64,000 bases of DNA from VGSG01 sp040756375 (GCA_040756375.1 JBFLZC010000005.1:174556-238555); one strand, 5' to 3'; positions 44,201 through 53,074 are shown, numbered from the stretch's first letter. Numbers and translations are program-made. The notes: a model not told the origin generated them from the letters alone.

Positions 44201-45082
44201 GCCGAGGGTGACGCGTCCCACCTGCTTGATAAACAGCGGTACGTTGTCGTTAACCTTGACTACGCTGTTCTCCAGGTCTTCGACCGACCTGAGAAATCCG
44301 AGGCCGCGGATCGTATATTCCGCGCGATTCACTTCTATGGTGGCAGCTCCCACGTCCAGATTGGCCATCCGAACCGCATTGTAGATGTCAGGGAGTTGCA
44401 CCCCGTGCGCCCTCATCGCGTCGGGGTCGATGTCCACTTGGTACTCTCTCACGTACCCGCCGATCGACGCGACTTCACTCACGCCGCCTGAGGATTGCAG
44501 ATAGTACCGCACGTAATAGTCCTGGATGGTGCGGAGCTCATCCAGGCCGAAGCCTTCACCTTCCAAGGTGTACCAGAAGACCTGACCCAATGCGGTGGCA
44601 TCAGGGCCCAGCGTGGGTTGAACCCCGGTAGGAAGCGTTCCCGAAGGGAGTGAATTGAGCTTTTCCAGTATCCTCGATCGAGACCAGTAGAATTCGACCT
44701 CTTCTTTGAAGATGATATAGATCGTGGAAAAGCCGAAGAAGGAATTGCTCCGTATCGCCTTCACTCCCGGTATCCCGAGGAGCGAAACGGTGAGCGGATA
44801 TGTGATTTGGTCCTCGATATCTTTGGGGGATCGGCCTTCCCATACCGTGTAAACTATCTGCTGGTTCTCGCCAATGTCAGGGATAGCATCCACCGGGACC
44901 GGATTTCGAGGGAGCCATGATATGTCCCAGTCAAAGGGAGCCACCGCCATGCCGTACAGGATGATTCCAATTAAGAACACGGCAACGAGAACTTTTTGTT
45001 CGGTCCAGAACCGCATCATCTTGGCGAAGAACGATTCCGCCCCGGGCTGGACCGCAGGACTTTCACCAGGGGCCGGATTCAT
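41201..45082 (-). CDS. cusA: CusA/CzcA-family heavy-metal RND efflux pump, enlarged
   Basis: Proton-driven inner-membrane pump of a tripartite metal efflux system. Landmarks include PDIGENQQIVYTVWEGRSP, PLTVSLLGIPGVKAIRSNSFFGFS, the relay segment GVMVDMGIILCENILRHIEEG and ATNDGVIYSTYLDQ. At 1293 residues it exceeds the usual roughly 1040. The extra material lies after the first six-helix bundle, about residues 540-780, with added hydrophobic segments (ILNSLVAIAGLLVGFTISWW) and a linker holding HVHG and a PPPPP run. Its start overlaps the CusB stop by 4 bases. Confidence 0.9.
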   Translation of the reverse strand: MNPAPGESPAVQPGAESFFAKMMRFWTEQKVLVAVFLIGIILYGMAVAPFDWDISWLPRNPVPVDAIPDIGENQQIVYTVWEGRSPKDIEDQITYPLTVSLLGIPGVKAIRSNSFFGFSTIYIIFKEEVEFYWSRSRILEKLNSLPSGTLPTGVQPTLGPDATALGQVFWYTLEGEGFGLDELRTIQDYYVRYYLQSSGGVSEVASIGGYVREYQVDIDPDAMRAHGVQLPDIYNAVRMANLDVGAATIEVNRAEYTIRGLGFLRSVEDLENSVVKVNDNVPLFIKQVGRVTLGPEMRRGALDKEGAEAVGGVVVVRFAENPLQVIKNVKKKIKEIAPGLPTKTLPDGRVSQVKIVPFYDRTTLIYETLDTLKRALFDEILVTVIVVIVMVNHIASSALISAVLPLAVIATFIVMKIIGIDANIMSLSGIAIAIGVMVDMGIILCENILRHIEEGRSDRTLLGLIVESASEVGGAVMTSSLTTIISFLPVFSLTGPEGKLFSPVAYTKTFAVGASLVLALMLIPPLAHLAFRKWNLKIRPTIILNSLVAIAGLLVGFTISWWIGVPVVFMGLVKLAALYVPEQYRERVPTFVNLAALGFVVVLLTEHWLPLGPEVGIVRNVIFASSIIFGLLGIRKIFTSFYRPLLAWALDHKAQFLCVPLSLIIFGGVIWLGFDKVFGFIPWTVNKIVATKAEPTSSQGMIQPSRMVAQHVHGPEVKSDAAPPPPPAEDPVRSSRIWSRLTHAFPGLGKEFMPDLDEGSFLYMPTTMPHAAIGEALDVIQKQDMAIRAIPEVESVVGKIGRVESALDPAPLSMIETVINYKPEYKTDPVTGQRVLDPDTGKPIRNWRPNIKSPSDIWKEILTAAQLPGSTSAPKLQPIAARIVMLQSGMRAAMGVKIRGKSLDEVEKVGMEIERFLKEVPSIEPSSVIADRVIGNPYIEIAIDRKAIARYGVKIQEVQDVIEIAIGGRRITTTVEGRERYPVRVRYQRELRDSLEALEKILIPGNEGVQIPLNLIAQIKYVRGPMTVKSEDTFLVSYVLFDKKPGTAEVDVVTAANNYLQHKISTGELKLPAGASFVFAGSYENQVRSEQTLRVVIPVALLLIFMVLYFQFRSVPTSLNVFSGIFVAWSGGFMMLWLYSQPWFMDFSVFGVNMRELFQVRPYNLSVAVWVGFLALFGIATNDGVIYSTYLDQVFAKHKFQSVAEIREATLEAGIKRVRPALMTTACTILALIPVLTSKGRGADVMVPMALPSFGGMCIDIITIFVVPTIYCLVKEIEFKRTQRQDATTGGDR

Positions 45083-47226
45083 TTCGCATCTCCTTCATGC
45101 TGGGAGTGGGAGCCCCCTTCTTCTGAGCCCGCTTTCTTCTGTCCTTCTTGGTCGTGCTTTTCAGGCTCCGTGGAGGCTGGCCGCTCTTGAGCGCTTTTCT
45201 CCAGCGCAGCGGATTTTTCGGGAGGTATCTTCTCCACCAATTCGGCGCATTGGAGCATATCCTGCCCTTTGAACGGCGTTCGGCCGAAATAGGGATTGCG
45301 TCTTTCCTCGCTTCCCTCAACCCAGTATGCGCCTTGCTTATTGAATGCCATGGGACAATGAAAGATCACGAGCGGCTGGGCCATCGTATGCCTGAACGCC
45401 ATGAGCAGCCGCACGAAGTCTTCGGAAAGAGGCCCGAATGCCCTGCGTTTTAGCTCTACGTCCGTTCCGTCGATCACGCCCTTGAGGTTACTCGCAATCG
45501 AGTCCGAAAGTTTCTTCCAGGTTTCCTGAGCCTTACCCTCCAACTTGTCGGTCTTCATGCTCTTGAGGAGTTCTGCCAGCTTCTCTCCTGCTTTGGTCGC
45601 ATCTTCGAGCTTTGCTTCCACGAGCGCTTCCTTGAGAGCCAAGTACTCCTTGATCCCCGGAGTCAGCTCGTTGAGGAATTCGGCAGGGGCTTCCACTTTT
45701 TCCACCAGCTCCTCTTCAACGGCCGGCTGAGGAGGCGTGGGGCTCGGCTTCACATCAGGAGCATGCATCATGCTCGACCTAGCCAGGATCTGCATAGCGC
45801 TGTCGATCTTGAAGTTCCCGTGGGCGACAACTCGCTCACCCTCCTTGAGACCTTCGTAGACCACGTACTTATCTGCTGTTTTCGGGCCAAGAACGACCTC
45901 GCGCAGCTCATATGTGGGCTGCTCGGTTTTCGGGAGCTCAACGTAGACAATGCTCCGCTTTCCCGTGATCAAGGGAGCTCCTGCAGGAATGATCAGGGGA
46001 TGCACCGGGTTCTTGTCGTCCACGTATCCAAAGGCTGACGCGGGCTTAAGCTCCATCTTGCTTTCCGGACAAATCCCGGGAGTGTCTGAAGGGGTGTCGC
46101 TGGGGTGAACGGGACAGATATACTTCCCTGCCCATTCGGACTTGATCACGCGACCTTGAGCGTCCACTTCAGCTTCCAATCGAGCGCTCACGAACATTCC
46201 CGGCCGAAGACTCAAATCTGGGTTATCGGCCTCAACACGCACTTTCACCGAGCGCGTCTTTGTGTCCAGGACAGGATCTATGAACAGGACCCTGCCCTTG
46301 AAGGTCTTGCCGGGCACCGAAGGGGTAGTGAAGGTGACGTCCTGGCCATATCTGATCCATGGCATGTCAGTTTCGTACGCATCCAGTTTCACCCACACCC
46401 GGGACAGGTCGTTAATCATGTACATCTCCTGTCCTTCTTTGACGAACTGGCCCAGAATCGCCATCTTCTTCATGACGACGCCCTTGATTGGGGCTCGAAG
46501 CGTCACATAGAGGATGGGTTTTTGCTTCGCCTTGATTTCATCAACCTGTTCCCTGGTGAGGCCCTGTTGCATGAGCTTCTCTTCCGCGCCTTTGACAACC
46601 TCCGGGTCCACCTCTTTCGTCCGGGTACTCTCGAAGAGTTCAACCTGGGACTTGATCAGTGTTGGGCTCCAGATCTTGACCATCGGATCGCCCTCATTGA
46701 CCATGACACCGGTGAAATTCACATACAGCTCATCGAGACGACCGTCCACACGGGCCGGAACAAAGGCGACTCGCGTCTCATCTTCGAAGACCATGCCCAC
46801 CATGTTAAGGCTTAGCTTGGCTTGTTCCCGCTTCACGGGCGAGGTTTGCACCTCGGCGAGCTTCTTTGCCGTTTCAGACATGGAATATTGGGTAAGCGAC
46901 GCCGTCGTCACCGGGCCTGTGCCTGTTTCAAGCGGAATAAGATCCATGAAACAGATCGGGCACTTGCCTGGGTTGGGAAGCTTGATCTGCGGATGCATGG
47001 AACAGGTCCACAAAGTCGCTTTCGCTGTCTCTTTGGGCGGCACCGACTTATCGGCCTTCTGTTGAGATGTCTCCGTGGCGGGCTGGTCCGCGTGTTTGTC
47101 ACGAGGTGTCGAACCGCCTCCGGATAGGTAGTAGCCTGCGACAAACGCGATCAGAATCGCCAGAGCAACCAGTAATGGCTTTCGGTAGCGTTTGTCCGAT
47201 ATGGTTCTAAGAAGGCCTCCGTTCAT
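45079..47226 (-). CDS. cusB: CusB-type periplasmic adaptor with heavy-metal-binding and DUF3347-like domains
   Basis: A 715-residue membrane-fusion protein. The membrane anchor is near residues 15-33. A YHS-like heavy-metal-binding domain follows (WTCSMHPQIKLPNPGKCPICFMDLIPL). The adaptor core contains YVNFTGVMVNEGDPMVKIWSPTL and LRPGMFVSARLEAEV, then a second, degenerate metal-binding repeat (YICPVHPSDTPSDTPGICPESKMEL). A DUF3347-like C-terminal domain has FHCPMAFNKQGAYWVEGSEE. The tail is charged with His. Overlap with cusA indicates one operon. Copper or silver is the likely substrate. Confidence 0.9.
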   Translation of the reverse strand: MNGGLLRTISDKRYRKPLLVALAILIAFVAGYYLSGGGSTPRDKHADQPATETSQQKADKSVPPKETAKATLWTCSMHPQIKLPNPGKCPICFMDLIPLETGTGPVTTASLTQYSMSETAKKLAEVQTSPVKREQAKLSLNMVGMVFEDETRVAFVPARVDGRLDELYVNFTGVMVNEGDPMVKIWSPTLIKSQVELFESTRTKEVDPEVVKGAEEKLMQQGLTREQVDEIKAKQKPILYVTLRAPIKGVVMKKMAILGQFVKEGQEMYMINDLSRVWVKLDAYETDMPWIRYGQDVTFTTPSVPGKTFKGRVLFIDPVLDTKTRSVKVRVEADNPDLSLRPGMFVSARLEAEVDAQGRVIKSEWAGKYICPVHPSDTPSDTPGICPESKMELKPASAFGYVDDKNPVHPLIIPAGAPLITGKRSIVYVELPKTEQPTYELREVVLGPKTADKYVVYEGLKEGERVVAHGNFKIDSAMQILARSSMMHAPDVKPSPTPPQPAVEEELVEKVEAPAEFLNELTPGIKEYLALKEALVEAKLEDATKAGEKLAELLKSMKTDKLEGKAQETWKKLSDSIASNLKGVIDGTDVELKRRAFGPLSEDFVRLLMAFRHTMAQPLVIFHCPMAFNKQGAYWVEGSEERRNPYFGRTPFKGQDMLQCAELVEKIPPEKSAALEKSAQERPASTEPEKHDQEGQKKAGSEEGGSHSQHEGDAK

Positions 47227-47355
47227 GTTCGCCTCCGGTCCCGGGCCTCAAGCAGCTTTGAAAGGGCTCCTGTTGCGGTTTCTGCATACCGATTCTTCAG
47301 GCGCGCGGTAAATTTCGTCCCCTATCAAGGGAGTGGCCATGGCAACAGCCTGGGT

Positions 47356-47374
47356 GTGAGCCAGGACGGCTCAC
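47356..47374 (-). other. Hairpin between the Cys-rich leader gene and cusB
   Basis: GTGAGCC / GGCTCAC with loop AGGAC, starting immediately after the stop codon of the small upstream gene. It could be an mRNA element coupling the two genes. Confidence 0.5.
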
Positions 47375-47806
47375 TCAGGAAAGGAAGGCGCATGCTCGAA
47401 GGTACAGATCTCGTCCATCAGCAGGGCTGGAGCGCGGCAGAGTACACAGGAAGGGCCGATGCCAAGTGGGAGGACCGCTCGCCATGGAATCGACAGGCAA
47501 GGCGGTCACAATCCGCAACCTGCCTGGAGCAGGAGCGGGCGGGACCCACGACGAGCACTGGCACCGCTCTCCCGCTGCGCCCGCGGCAATGCATTCATCT
47601 TCGGGCGACTCATTCGAGTGGCGGGCCATCGGGTCTTGGTGACAAGCCGCGACATGACATGCGCAGTCCACAGTGCCGTGACAGTGACAACATGATATGT
47701 TAATGCCCGCGGCATACACAGCGACTACGGCAGCGATCACAATTATGATGAGAAGCCCAATTCTGGTCGTCATTCTCACCGCTTGCCTCATGACTATATC
47801 TGTCAT
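47375..47806 (-). CDS. Small exported Cys-rich protein heading the cusBA operon (CutF-like candidate)
   Basis: 143 residues. A hydrophobic N-terminal segment (IGLLIIIVIAAVVAVYAAG) is followed by a dense Cys/His cluster (SCCHCHGTVDCACHVAACH, Cys39-Cys55), a Pro-rich stretch (WVPPAPAPG) and a C-terminus ending LYLRACAFLS. I know no exact family. The order signal/Cys cluster/Pro-rich tail, the position as first gene of a copper operon and the hairpin after its stop are like the copper-responsive leader proteins CutF/DUF2946. It might regulate translation of cusB or act as a metallochaperone. Confidence 0.6.
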   Translation of the reverse strand: MTDIVMRQAVRMTTRIGLLIIIVIAAVVAVYAAGINISCCHCHGTVDCACHVAACHQDPMARHSNESPEDECIAAGAAGERCQCSSWVPPAPAPGRLRIVTALPVDSMASGPPTWHRPFLCTLPRSSPADGRDLYLRACAFLS

Positions 47807-47828
47807 TTGTGGATGCCCAAGCTTAAAG

Positions 47829-49685
47829 TCAAGAGTCTTCGCCTGCGTCCACTAATGCTGATCGCCTTCCATCACTGACACTGATCACCCGGTACAGTTC
47901 CCGGAAGCCGCTGAGACCTTTGAGAGCGGCCTTTGCGGTCGCTCCAACCACAATCCGATCACTCAGAATCTCGTAGGTTTGTTCGGAAATCATAACCGTG
48001 CCTGCTTCGGCATAGGACTGAATGCGATCGGTCTCGTTGACCGCAGAACCCACGACACCGTACTTCGCCCGGGCGTCCGACCCTACATTGCCCACAACCA
48101 CTTCACCCGTATGAATGCCCACGCGCATTTCCAGCGGTGGAAGCCCCTCTGTTTCGTTTTCGAGGGAAACCTCGCGTACTGCCTCTTGCATTTCCAACGC
48201 GCATTTTGTCGCGTCCAGGGCCCGTTGCGCAGTATCCGCGTTGATACCATTGAAGAACGCGAGTACCGAATCGCCATAAAAATCGACGATTATCCCTTGG
48301 TACTTGTCAATAATTTCAATCATTCTGGAATAATAGCGGTTCAGAATGTGAATGACCTGCTGAGGCTTGAGGTTTCCCGCCATTTCGGTAAATCCTTGCA
48401 GGTCGGACATGAGAATGGTGACCACTCGGTTTTCGCCGCCTAGTTCCAGGGCCGCTGGATTCTTCATGAGCTCTTCTGCAACGCTCCTGTCAACGTATCG
48501 ACCAAATGTTCGTTCGATGAGCTCACGCTGTTTCAGGCCAGCCACCATGCGATTGAAGCGTCTCTTTAGGCGGCCGATTTCGTCCGAACGGCGTTCGTCC
48601 AGCTTCACCGCGTAGTCTCCTGTCTCGACCCGCTCTGCGGCTTCACCGATTTCAGTGACTGCCCGGGCAACAGGTCTGGTATTGACTCGAATAAGGACAG
48701 CTATGATGAGGAGGCCGATGATTCCCGCCACCATGTAGTTGAAACGGAATTCAACTATGGGAGCAAGGATCACTTCCCCCTTTGAAAAGAGGACCAGATA
48801 CCAGTCGGTCGTTGGAATTCGCAAAAACGACGCCACCAGGTCAGGCGGATGCCCCTCGCCGAAGACGGTTCCGAATTCCTTTTTGCTCATCTCCTCCAGG
48901 ATTGCACGATCCACGGGATTGTCCGACGATCCCAGTCCGTGCCTCCCGTACATGTTTTTGTCCGTGTGCGCCAAGTACTTCCCGTCGAGGGTGACCAGGC
49001 AAGCGTAACTCCCTTCCCACTGTCCAATGTGAAGCACGTGCTGCAGGAAGGAGTCGAAGCTCACCCCTACCGTGAGCCTCTTTGACGGTGACGTGTCTTC
49101 AACTCCGCCAAAATCCCTTATCATTTCGAGGTAGCTGACCCCTTCGGTCCAGTCCATCCATATGGGGCGCAGGTCGCCGCGCGCTATCCATCCCGGACCG
49201 CGTCCCATCATGTGACCAATTTGTCTCGGCTCTGCTCCCCGGATCGACGATACATCGTGGTGGCCTCCGCGCTGCCACCCCATGGATTGGCCACGTGCCC
49301 GCGGGCTCGCCTCAGCAGCCTGGTCAGCTTGGGTTACCGGCCGTTCCTCCTGAGCCGCTCTCTTCTGCTTGGGACTTATGAGCTTAATGTTAACGAACAG
49401 GACCCCCTCTTGACCCCGCAGTCGGTCTACAAGAAAAGCCTGAGTAGCGGCCGGCTGAGACATGGTGTCGGATTGAGCTATGAGATCGATCAGCTCACGC
49501 TTTTCTTCGAGCCTCATCTGAATCTCATGCGCGGTCTTTTCTAACCGCAACTTGGAGCTCGCAGTCCACTGTTCCAGGAGGAACCCTCTGGCGTAAAAGA
49601 ACGATGCAACCCCCGCGGCCACCAGGATTAAGACCACAGGAAAGAAGAGTAGGAGGAGGAATCGCCGCTGAAGAGAAAAAATCAT
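47829..49685 (-). CDS. Membrane-bound class III adenylate/guanylate cyclase (copy 2)
   Basis: 618 residues from MIFSLQRRFLLLLFFPVVLIL; the frame extends upstream but the paralogue at 38896 fixes this start. It has the same layout: membrane segment, Cache-like periplasmic domain, membrane segment, HAMP, catalytic domain (TILMSDLQGFTEMA, VDFYGDSVLAFFNG, AVNETDRIQ). An extra Arg/Gly/Ser/His-rich loop at about residues 125-175 (ARGQSMGWQRGGHHDVSS) is not in copy 1. Near-identical spacing of motifs shows a duplication. It precedes the Cys-rich leader of the cus operon by 22 bases. Confidence 0.87.
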   Translation of the reverse strand: MIFSLQRRFLLLLFFPVVLILVAAGVASFFYARGFLLEQWTASSKLRLEKTAHEIQMRLEEKRELIDLIAQSDTMSQPAATQAFLVDRLRGQEGVLFVNIKLISPKQKRAAQEERPVTQADQAAEASPRARGQSMGWQRGGHHDVSSIRGAEPRQIGHMMGRGPGWIARGDLRPIWMDWTEGVSYLEMIRDFGGVEDTSPSKRLTVGVSFDSFLQHVLHIGQWEGSYACLVTLDGKYLAHTDKNMYGRHGLGSSDNPVDRAILEEMSKKEFGTVFGEGHPPDLVASFLRIPTTDWYLVLFSKGEVILAPIVEFRFNYMVAGIIGLLIIAVLIRVNTRPVARAVTEIGEAAERVETGDYAVKLDERRSDEIGRLKRRFNRMVAGLKQRELIERTFGRYVDRSVAEELMKNPAALELGGENRVVTILMSDLQGFTEMAGNLKPQQVIHILNRYYSRMIEIIDKYQGIIVDFYGDSVLAFFNGINADTAQRALDATKCALEMQEAVREVSLENETEGLPPLEMRVGIHTGEVVVGNVGSDARAKYGVVGSAVNETDRIQSYAEAGTVMISEQTYEILSDRIVVGATAKAALKGLSGFRELYRVISVSDGRRSALVDAGEDS

Positions 49686-49850
49686 GGAGTACCCGCTTTG
49701 TCGATGCCGCGTATTCGATCCAACACACGTCCCCCTGAACAACTCATTCAGGAAAATCAGCTCCGGGAAAGAAGAGCGATATGGGAGTGAAGGCCCCCCG
49801 GAAAGGGGGCTCACCCCGGTTGAGGATTGGAAGCGTACCGGAAAGGGCCT

Positions 49851-50108
49851 TTACCATCGATAATAGGTCCGATAGCCCGACCGGTGGAACTTCTTGTACT
49901 TGGGGTACCCGTAATAGAAGTAACCGGGGCTACCCGAGTAGTAATATGTGCCGGCAGGATAACCCCAGCCCGAACTATAGAAGTACGGGCTATAGTATCC
50001 TGCCGAATATCCTCCGTACCACCCGCCGCGCCAATGAGCGTACGCTGGGACACTAAAGCTCAACGCCGCGACCAGCGCCAAAGCGAGTGCGATCATTGTC
50101 CATCTCAT
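49851..50108 (-). CDS. Small secreted Gly/Tyr-rich protein
   Basis: 85 residues: a clear signal peptide (MRWTMIALALALVAALSFSVPAYA), then a low-complexity mature part dominated by Tyr, Gly, Ser and Pro (GGWYGGYSAGYYSPYFYSSGWGYP). A strong ribosome-binding site (AAAGGAGGT) precedes it. Function unknown; such sequences are seen in secreted or envelope-coat proteins. Confidence 0.7.
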   Translation of the reverse strand: MRWTMIALALALVAALSFSVPAYAHWRGGWYGGYSAGYYSPYFYSSGWGYPAGTYYYSGSPGYFYYGYPKYKKFHRSGYRTYYRW

Positions 50109-50383
50109 AGCTTGGACCTCCTTTAAGGAGTCTCTCTAGTATTATTTACCGTTTCTATCAAGAAATCTCGCGTTACCTTATCACCATATAAGATGCGATT
50201 TCCTGAGAGATGATTCGGATTTCGTACGGTAAGCGCCCGTATCGCCTTGAAATTGCTACCTACTTTTCGGCCCGCCATTGGCTGAAGATCAGGACCCACG
50301 CCTCTCCTTTGATGGAGTGGGATATAGCCGCCAAACCGGGCTCCTTTCAAGTCCAAAAAGGCATGCAGAAGAATACCCGGCTC

Positions 50384-51076
50384 CTACCACGGTTGCCCGC
50401 TGTTCACGCAGCATGGAGGCAATGCCGAAGACGTAGTCGTCTTGGGTACGTTCGTGGAAATTCTCCCTGGTTTCAGCGCGGGCTGTGCCCAGCGTGGGGG
50501 CCACTTGAGCAGCGTTGCACTGGTCGAGGGCTCATTGGTCGAGACCGTTTGCCGATTGCTGAGAGCAGCCATCTGCGCGCGAGGAGCGCTCTTGGGCAGC
50601 GCCGAAGCCATCACTGACTGCTTAGCTTCGGGGATAACAGGCTTCACGAGACCGCCCTGCCCTCCCTGGGGTTCCTGGCAGCACGGAGGGAGCACCTGAG
50701 CCGACGCAAGTCCGGTCGTCGCAGGCTTCACCTGGGGTGCCATCGCAGGCCGTGGGAGTTCGTAAGCCACCAACTGAAAAGGATTCCGGGTCGGACCCTT
50801 TGGAGCAGAAATCTGCCGGACCCTGGGGCTCGGCGCGGGCGGGCAACAGCTCGCCTGGGGGAGTTCTCTCGGCTGGTTAAGGGTCGGGTTGTACCGCGGG
50901 ACGGCTCCGCCTCCACAGCAAGCGCCTCCTGATGAGAGGTACGGGCTCGCCACGGTATTCGAACCTGGTCCATAGTCAGGCCCTAGTCCGCAGCAGGATC
51001 CGCCACCGCCGCCAAGGGCCATTCCCGTCACGGTTATAACAATGGCAAGAGCCATCAGCGTCGATCTGTATATCAT
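50384..51076 (-). CDS. Secreted protein with five Cys-Cys pairs
   Basis: 230 residues from MIYRSTLMALAIVITVTGMA, a signal peptide. The mature part is Pro-, Ala-, Ser- and Gly-rich with five CC pairs: GGSCCG (28-29), GGACCGG (53-54), QASCCPP (77-78), PPCCQE and PPCCVN near the end. It has no domain that I recognise. Paired thiols on a disordered chain would suit soft-metal binding (Cu, Hg, Cd) in the periplasm, in line with its neighbours. An in-frame ATG 21 bases upstream is possible. Confidence 0.6.
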   Translation of the reverse strand: MIYRSTLMALAIVITVTGMALGGGGGSCCGLGPDYGPGSNTVASPYLSSGGACCGGGAVPRYNPTLNQPRELPQASCCPPAPSPRVRQISAPKGPTRNPFQLVAYELPRPAMAPQVKPATTGLASAQVLPPCCQEPQGGQGGLVKPVIPEAKQSVMASALPKSAPRAQMAALSNRQTVSTNEPSTSATLLKWPPRWAQPALKPGRISTNVPKTTTSSALPPCCVNSGQPW

Positions 51077-51170
51077 TTTGTCCTCCTTTGCGCCCAATGG
51101 GGGCGCCTAATCCCTGATGTCAATTCGTGGCCGGCCATTGGCAGTCATGCCGGCCACGTCATCGTCGCGA

Positions 51171-51896
51171 CTATGCTCCGGCCCCGGCAGCTTGACGAGC
51201 CACGATGAACCGGCTCTCTACCTGGCTTGCTGGAGAAAGCTGCCCATCGGAAACCTCCACGGTGCGATGGGCAAATCCAGCGTTGGTGCGGCTGTGGGTA
51301 ACCATGATAATAGTCTGGCCTTCAGAGTTCAGCCGCTTGAGCAGGTTCATCACCTCGGTGGAGTTTCGGGAATCCAGGTTCCCGGTCGGCTCGTCCGCGA
51401 AGAGTATGGGCGGTTCATTGACCACGGCTCTGGCAATGGCAACTCGCTCCTGTTCACCTCCTGAGAGCTGATTGGGTAGCCTTAGCGCTTTGTCCTGCAA
51501 ACCGACCCGTTCCAACGCGGAGACCGCGAGCTCTCGCTTCTGCTTTTCAGTGTGGTGCGTGACGGCCAGGGGGAGCTGCACGTTTTCCAGCACGTTCAAA
51601 TAGGGAACCAGTTGGAATGACTGGAAGATGAAGCCCATAAACTCCCGGCGAAAATCGGCACGCTTATCGCTCTTGAGTCGATAGATATCCACATCGCCGA
51701 TCAGGATCTGCCCACTGGTGGGTTGGAGAAGGCCTCCAAGCATGGAAAGAAACGTGCTCTTGCCCGCGCCCGATTCTCCCATGATCGAGATGAATTCGGC
51801 TTGCGCTATAGAAAGGTCGATACCGCTGACTGCGCTGACTCTCGCGTCTCCGGTCCCGAATTCTTTTGCGACGTTGACTGCTTGAATGTAGCTCAT
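51171..51896 (-). CDS. LolD/MacB-type ABC transporter ATP-binding protein (module B)
   Basis: 241 residues with Walker A GESGAGKS, Q-loop FQSFQLVPYLNVLENV, signature LSGGEQERVAIARA, Walker B ILFADEPTGNLD and H-loop VTHS. It is of the type that drives mechanotransducing FtsX-like permeases rather than classical importers. It follows the permease at 51907 by 10 bases. Last gene of the module that begins with the Cys-rich gene at 54730. Confidence 0.9.
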   Translation of the reverse strand: MSYIQAVNVAKEFGTGDARVSAVSGIDLSIAQAEFISIMGESGAGKSTFLSMLGGLLQPTSGQILIGDVDIYRLKSDKRADFRREFMGFIFQSFQLVPYLNVLENVQLPLAVTHHTEKQKRELAVSALERVGLQDKALRLPNQLSGGEQERVAIARAVVNEPPILFADEPTGNLDSRNSTEVMNLLKRLNSEGQTIIMVTHSRTNAGFAHRTVEVSDGQLSPASQVESRFIVARQAAGAGA

Positions 51897-51906
51897 GGTT
51901 TTCTCC

Positions 51907-53064
51907 TCACAGGGTTCGTAGTGCTTCGCTCGGGTCCATCTTCGACGCGGTGGTTGCCGGGTAGAAAGATGCGGTCAGCCCGATTACTATGGCCAGCAAA
52001 ACAGCTCCAGCGGCCACCAAAGGATCAAGAGAGAAGTGGGAAACGTGCTCCGTGAAAAACGGCATGGCAACCCTGGTGGCGCCGATGCCTACCAGATAGC
52101 CGAGCACACCGGACGCGATCGAAACGATCAGCGCTTCCAGGAGGATAATCTTCATGATGTGAGACTTCCGAAAACCTATCGCGCTGAAGATGCCGATTTC
52201 GCGGGTCCGCTCGTTGACGCTTCCCATCATGGTCACGAAGACCACCATTGAGCCCACCAGAAGAATAAGCGCAGCCACCATAAGAGAGAACTTCTCCAGA
52301 TTGTGGAGCGCATCCATACGGCTCGCGACGACTTGTTGAAGCGCGGTGACTTTTGCTGCCGGGATTTTCTCGGATATCTGCGTCACGATGTCGCTGATCG
52401 GGCAGTTGTGGCACAGCGCGGCCACTTCCGCCATGGCGATCTTGCCCTCTTTGCCGAAAAGCCTTTGGGCTACCCTGAGCGGCATGAAGAAAAGCTGATC
52501 GTCCTGAGAACCCGTATTCTCCAGCACGCCCGAAACCTGGAATTCCTGGTCCTGGATCCGGACCTGCGATCCAGGTTTCAATTGGAAACGCTCGGCAGCC
52601 TCATGGCCCACGAGGATCTGCCCTAATCCGGAAGGCTTTTCGCCGGTGATTTTCCACCAGCGTTTGAGCGTAAGCTCGGCAGGGAAATCCACGCCCAGCG
52701 CCAGCGCTTTCTGGCCCTGATGTTCAAAGATGCCGAAGACTTTCGGGCTGATGATTCGTACGTTGGCAGCGTTCTTGATGGTCTCGATCTTGTCCAGATC
52801 GCTCTCCGATATCTCCTGCAAGTCGAAGGAAACTCCGCCCAGATTGATTCCGCCGTAATTGAGCGAGAGTCCCTCGGACTTGGGTGTGATCACGATATTG
52901 GCTCCGAACTCGTCCATTTTGTGCGCTATGTCTTCGGACAGGATCTGGATCGTGGTAATCAGCGCCACAATGGCCGCGATACCTATCATGAGTCCGGAAA
53001 TGAGGAAAACCATCTTGGCTTTCCGGCGCCTCAGGTTATTGACTGCTATGTTATGGAGTTTCAC
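51907..53064 (-). CDS. FtsX-family ABC transporter permease (module B)
   Basis: 385 residues: one N-terminal membrane helix, a periplasmic MacB-PCD-like domain (residues about 45-260) and three C-terminal helices (FSLMVAALILLVGSMVVFVTMMGSVNERTREIG ...). The LRTL end is typical. The periplasmic part contains ALCHNCPI, a CxxC that might bind metal. GTG start at 53064 after AGGAGG. It works with the ATPase at 51171. Similar permeases sit beside DUF2318 proteins in Fet/P19-FTR1-type iron clusters. Confidence 0.87.
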   Translation of the reverse strand: MKLHNIAVNNLRRRKAKMVFLISGLMIGIAAIVALITTIQILSEDIAHKMDEFGANIVITPKSEGLSLNYGGINLGGVSFDLQEISESDLDKIETIKNAANVRIISPKVFGIFEHQGQKALALGVDFPAELTLKRWWKITGEKPSGLGQILVGHEAAERFQLKPGSQVRIQDQEFQVSGVLENTGSQDDQLFFMPLRVAQRLFGKEGKIAMAEVAALCHNCPISDIVTQISEKIPAAKVTALQQVVASRMDALHNLEKFSLMVAALILLVGSMVVFVTMMGSVNERTREIGIFSAIGFRKSHIMKIILLEALIVSIASGVLGYLVGIGATRVAMPFFTEHVSHFSLDPLVAAGAVLLAIVIGLTASFYPATTASKMDPSEALRTL

Positions 53065-53074
53065 GCTTCGCCTC

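Noticed and set aside
49793..49810. Terminator for the Gly/Tyr-rich gene
   Set aside because: The GCCCCC/GGGGGC stem is short and no T-run follows on the minus strand.
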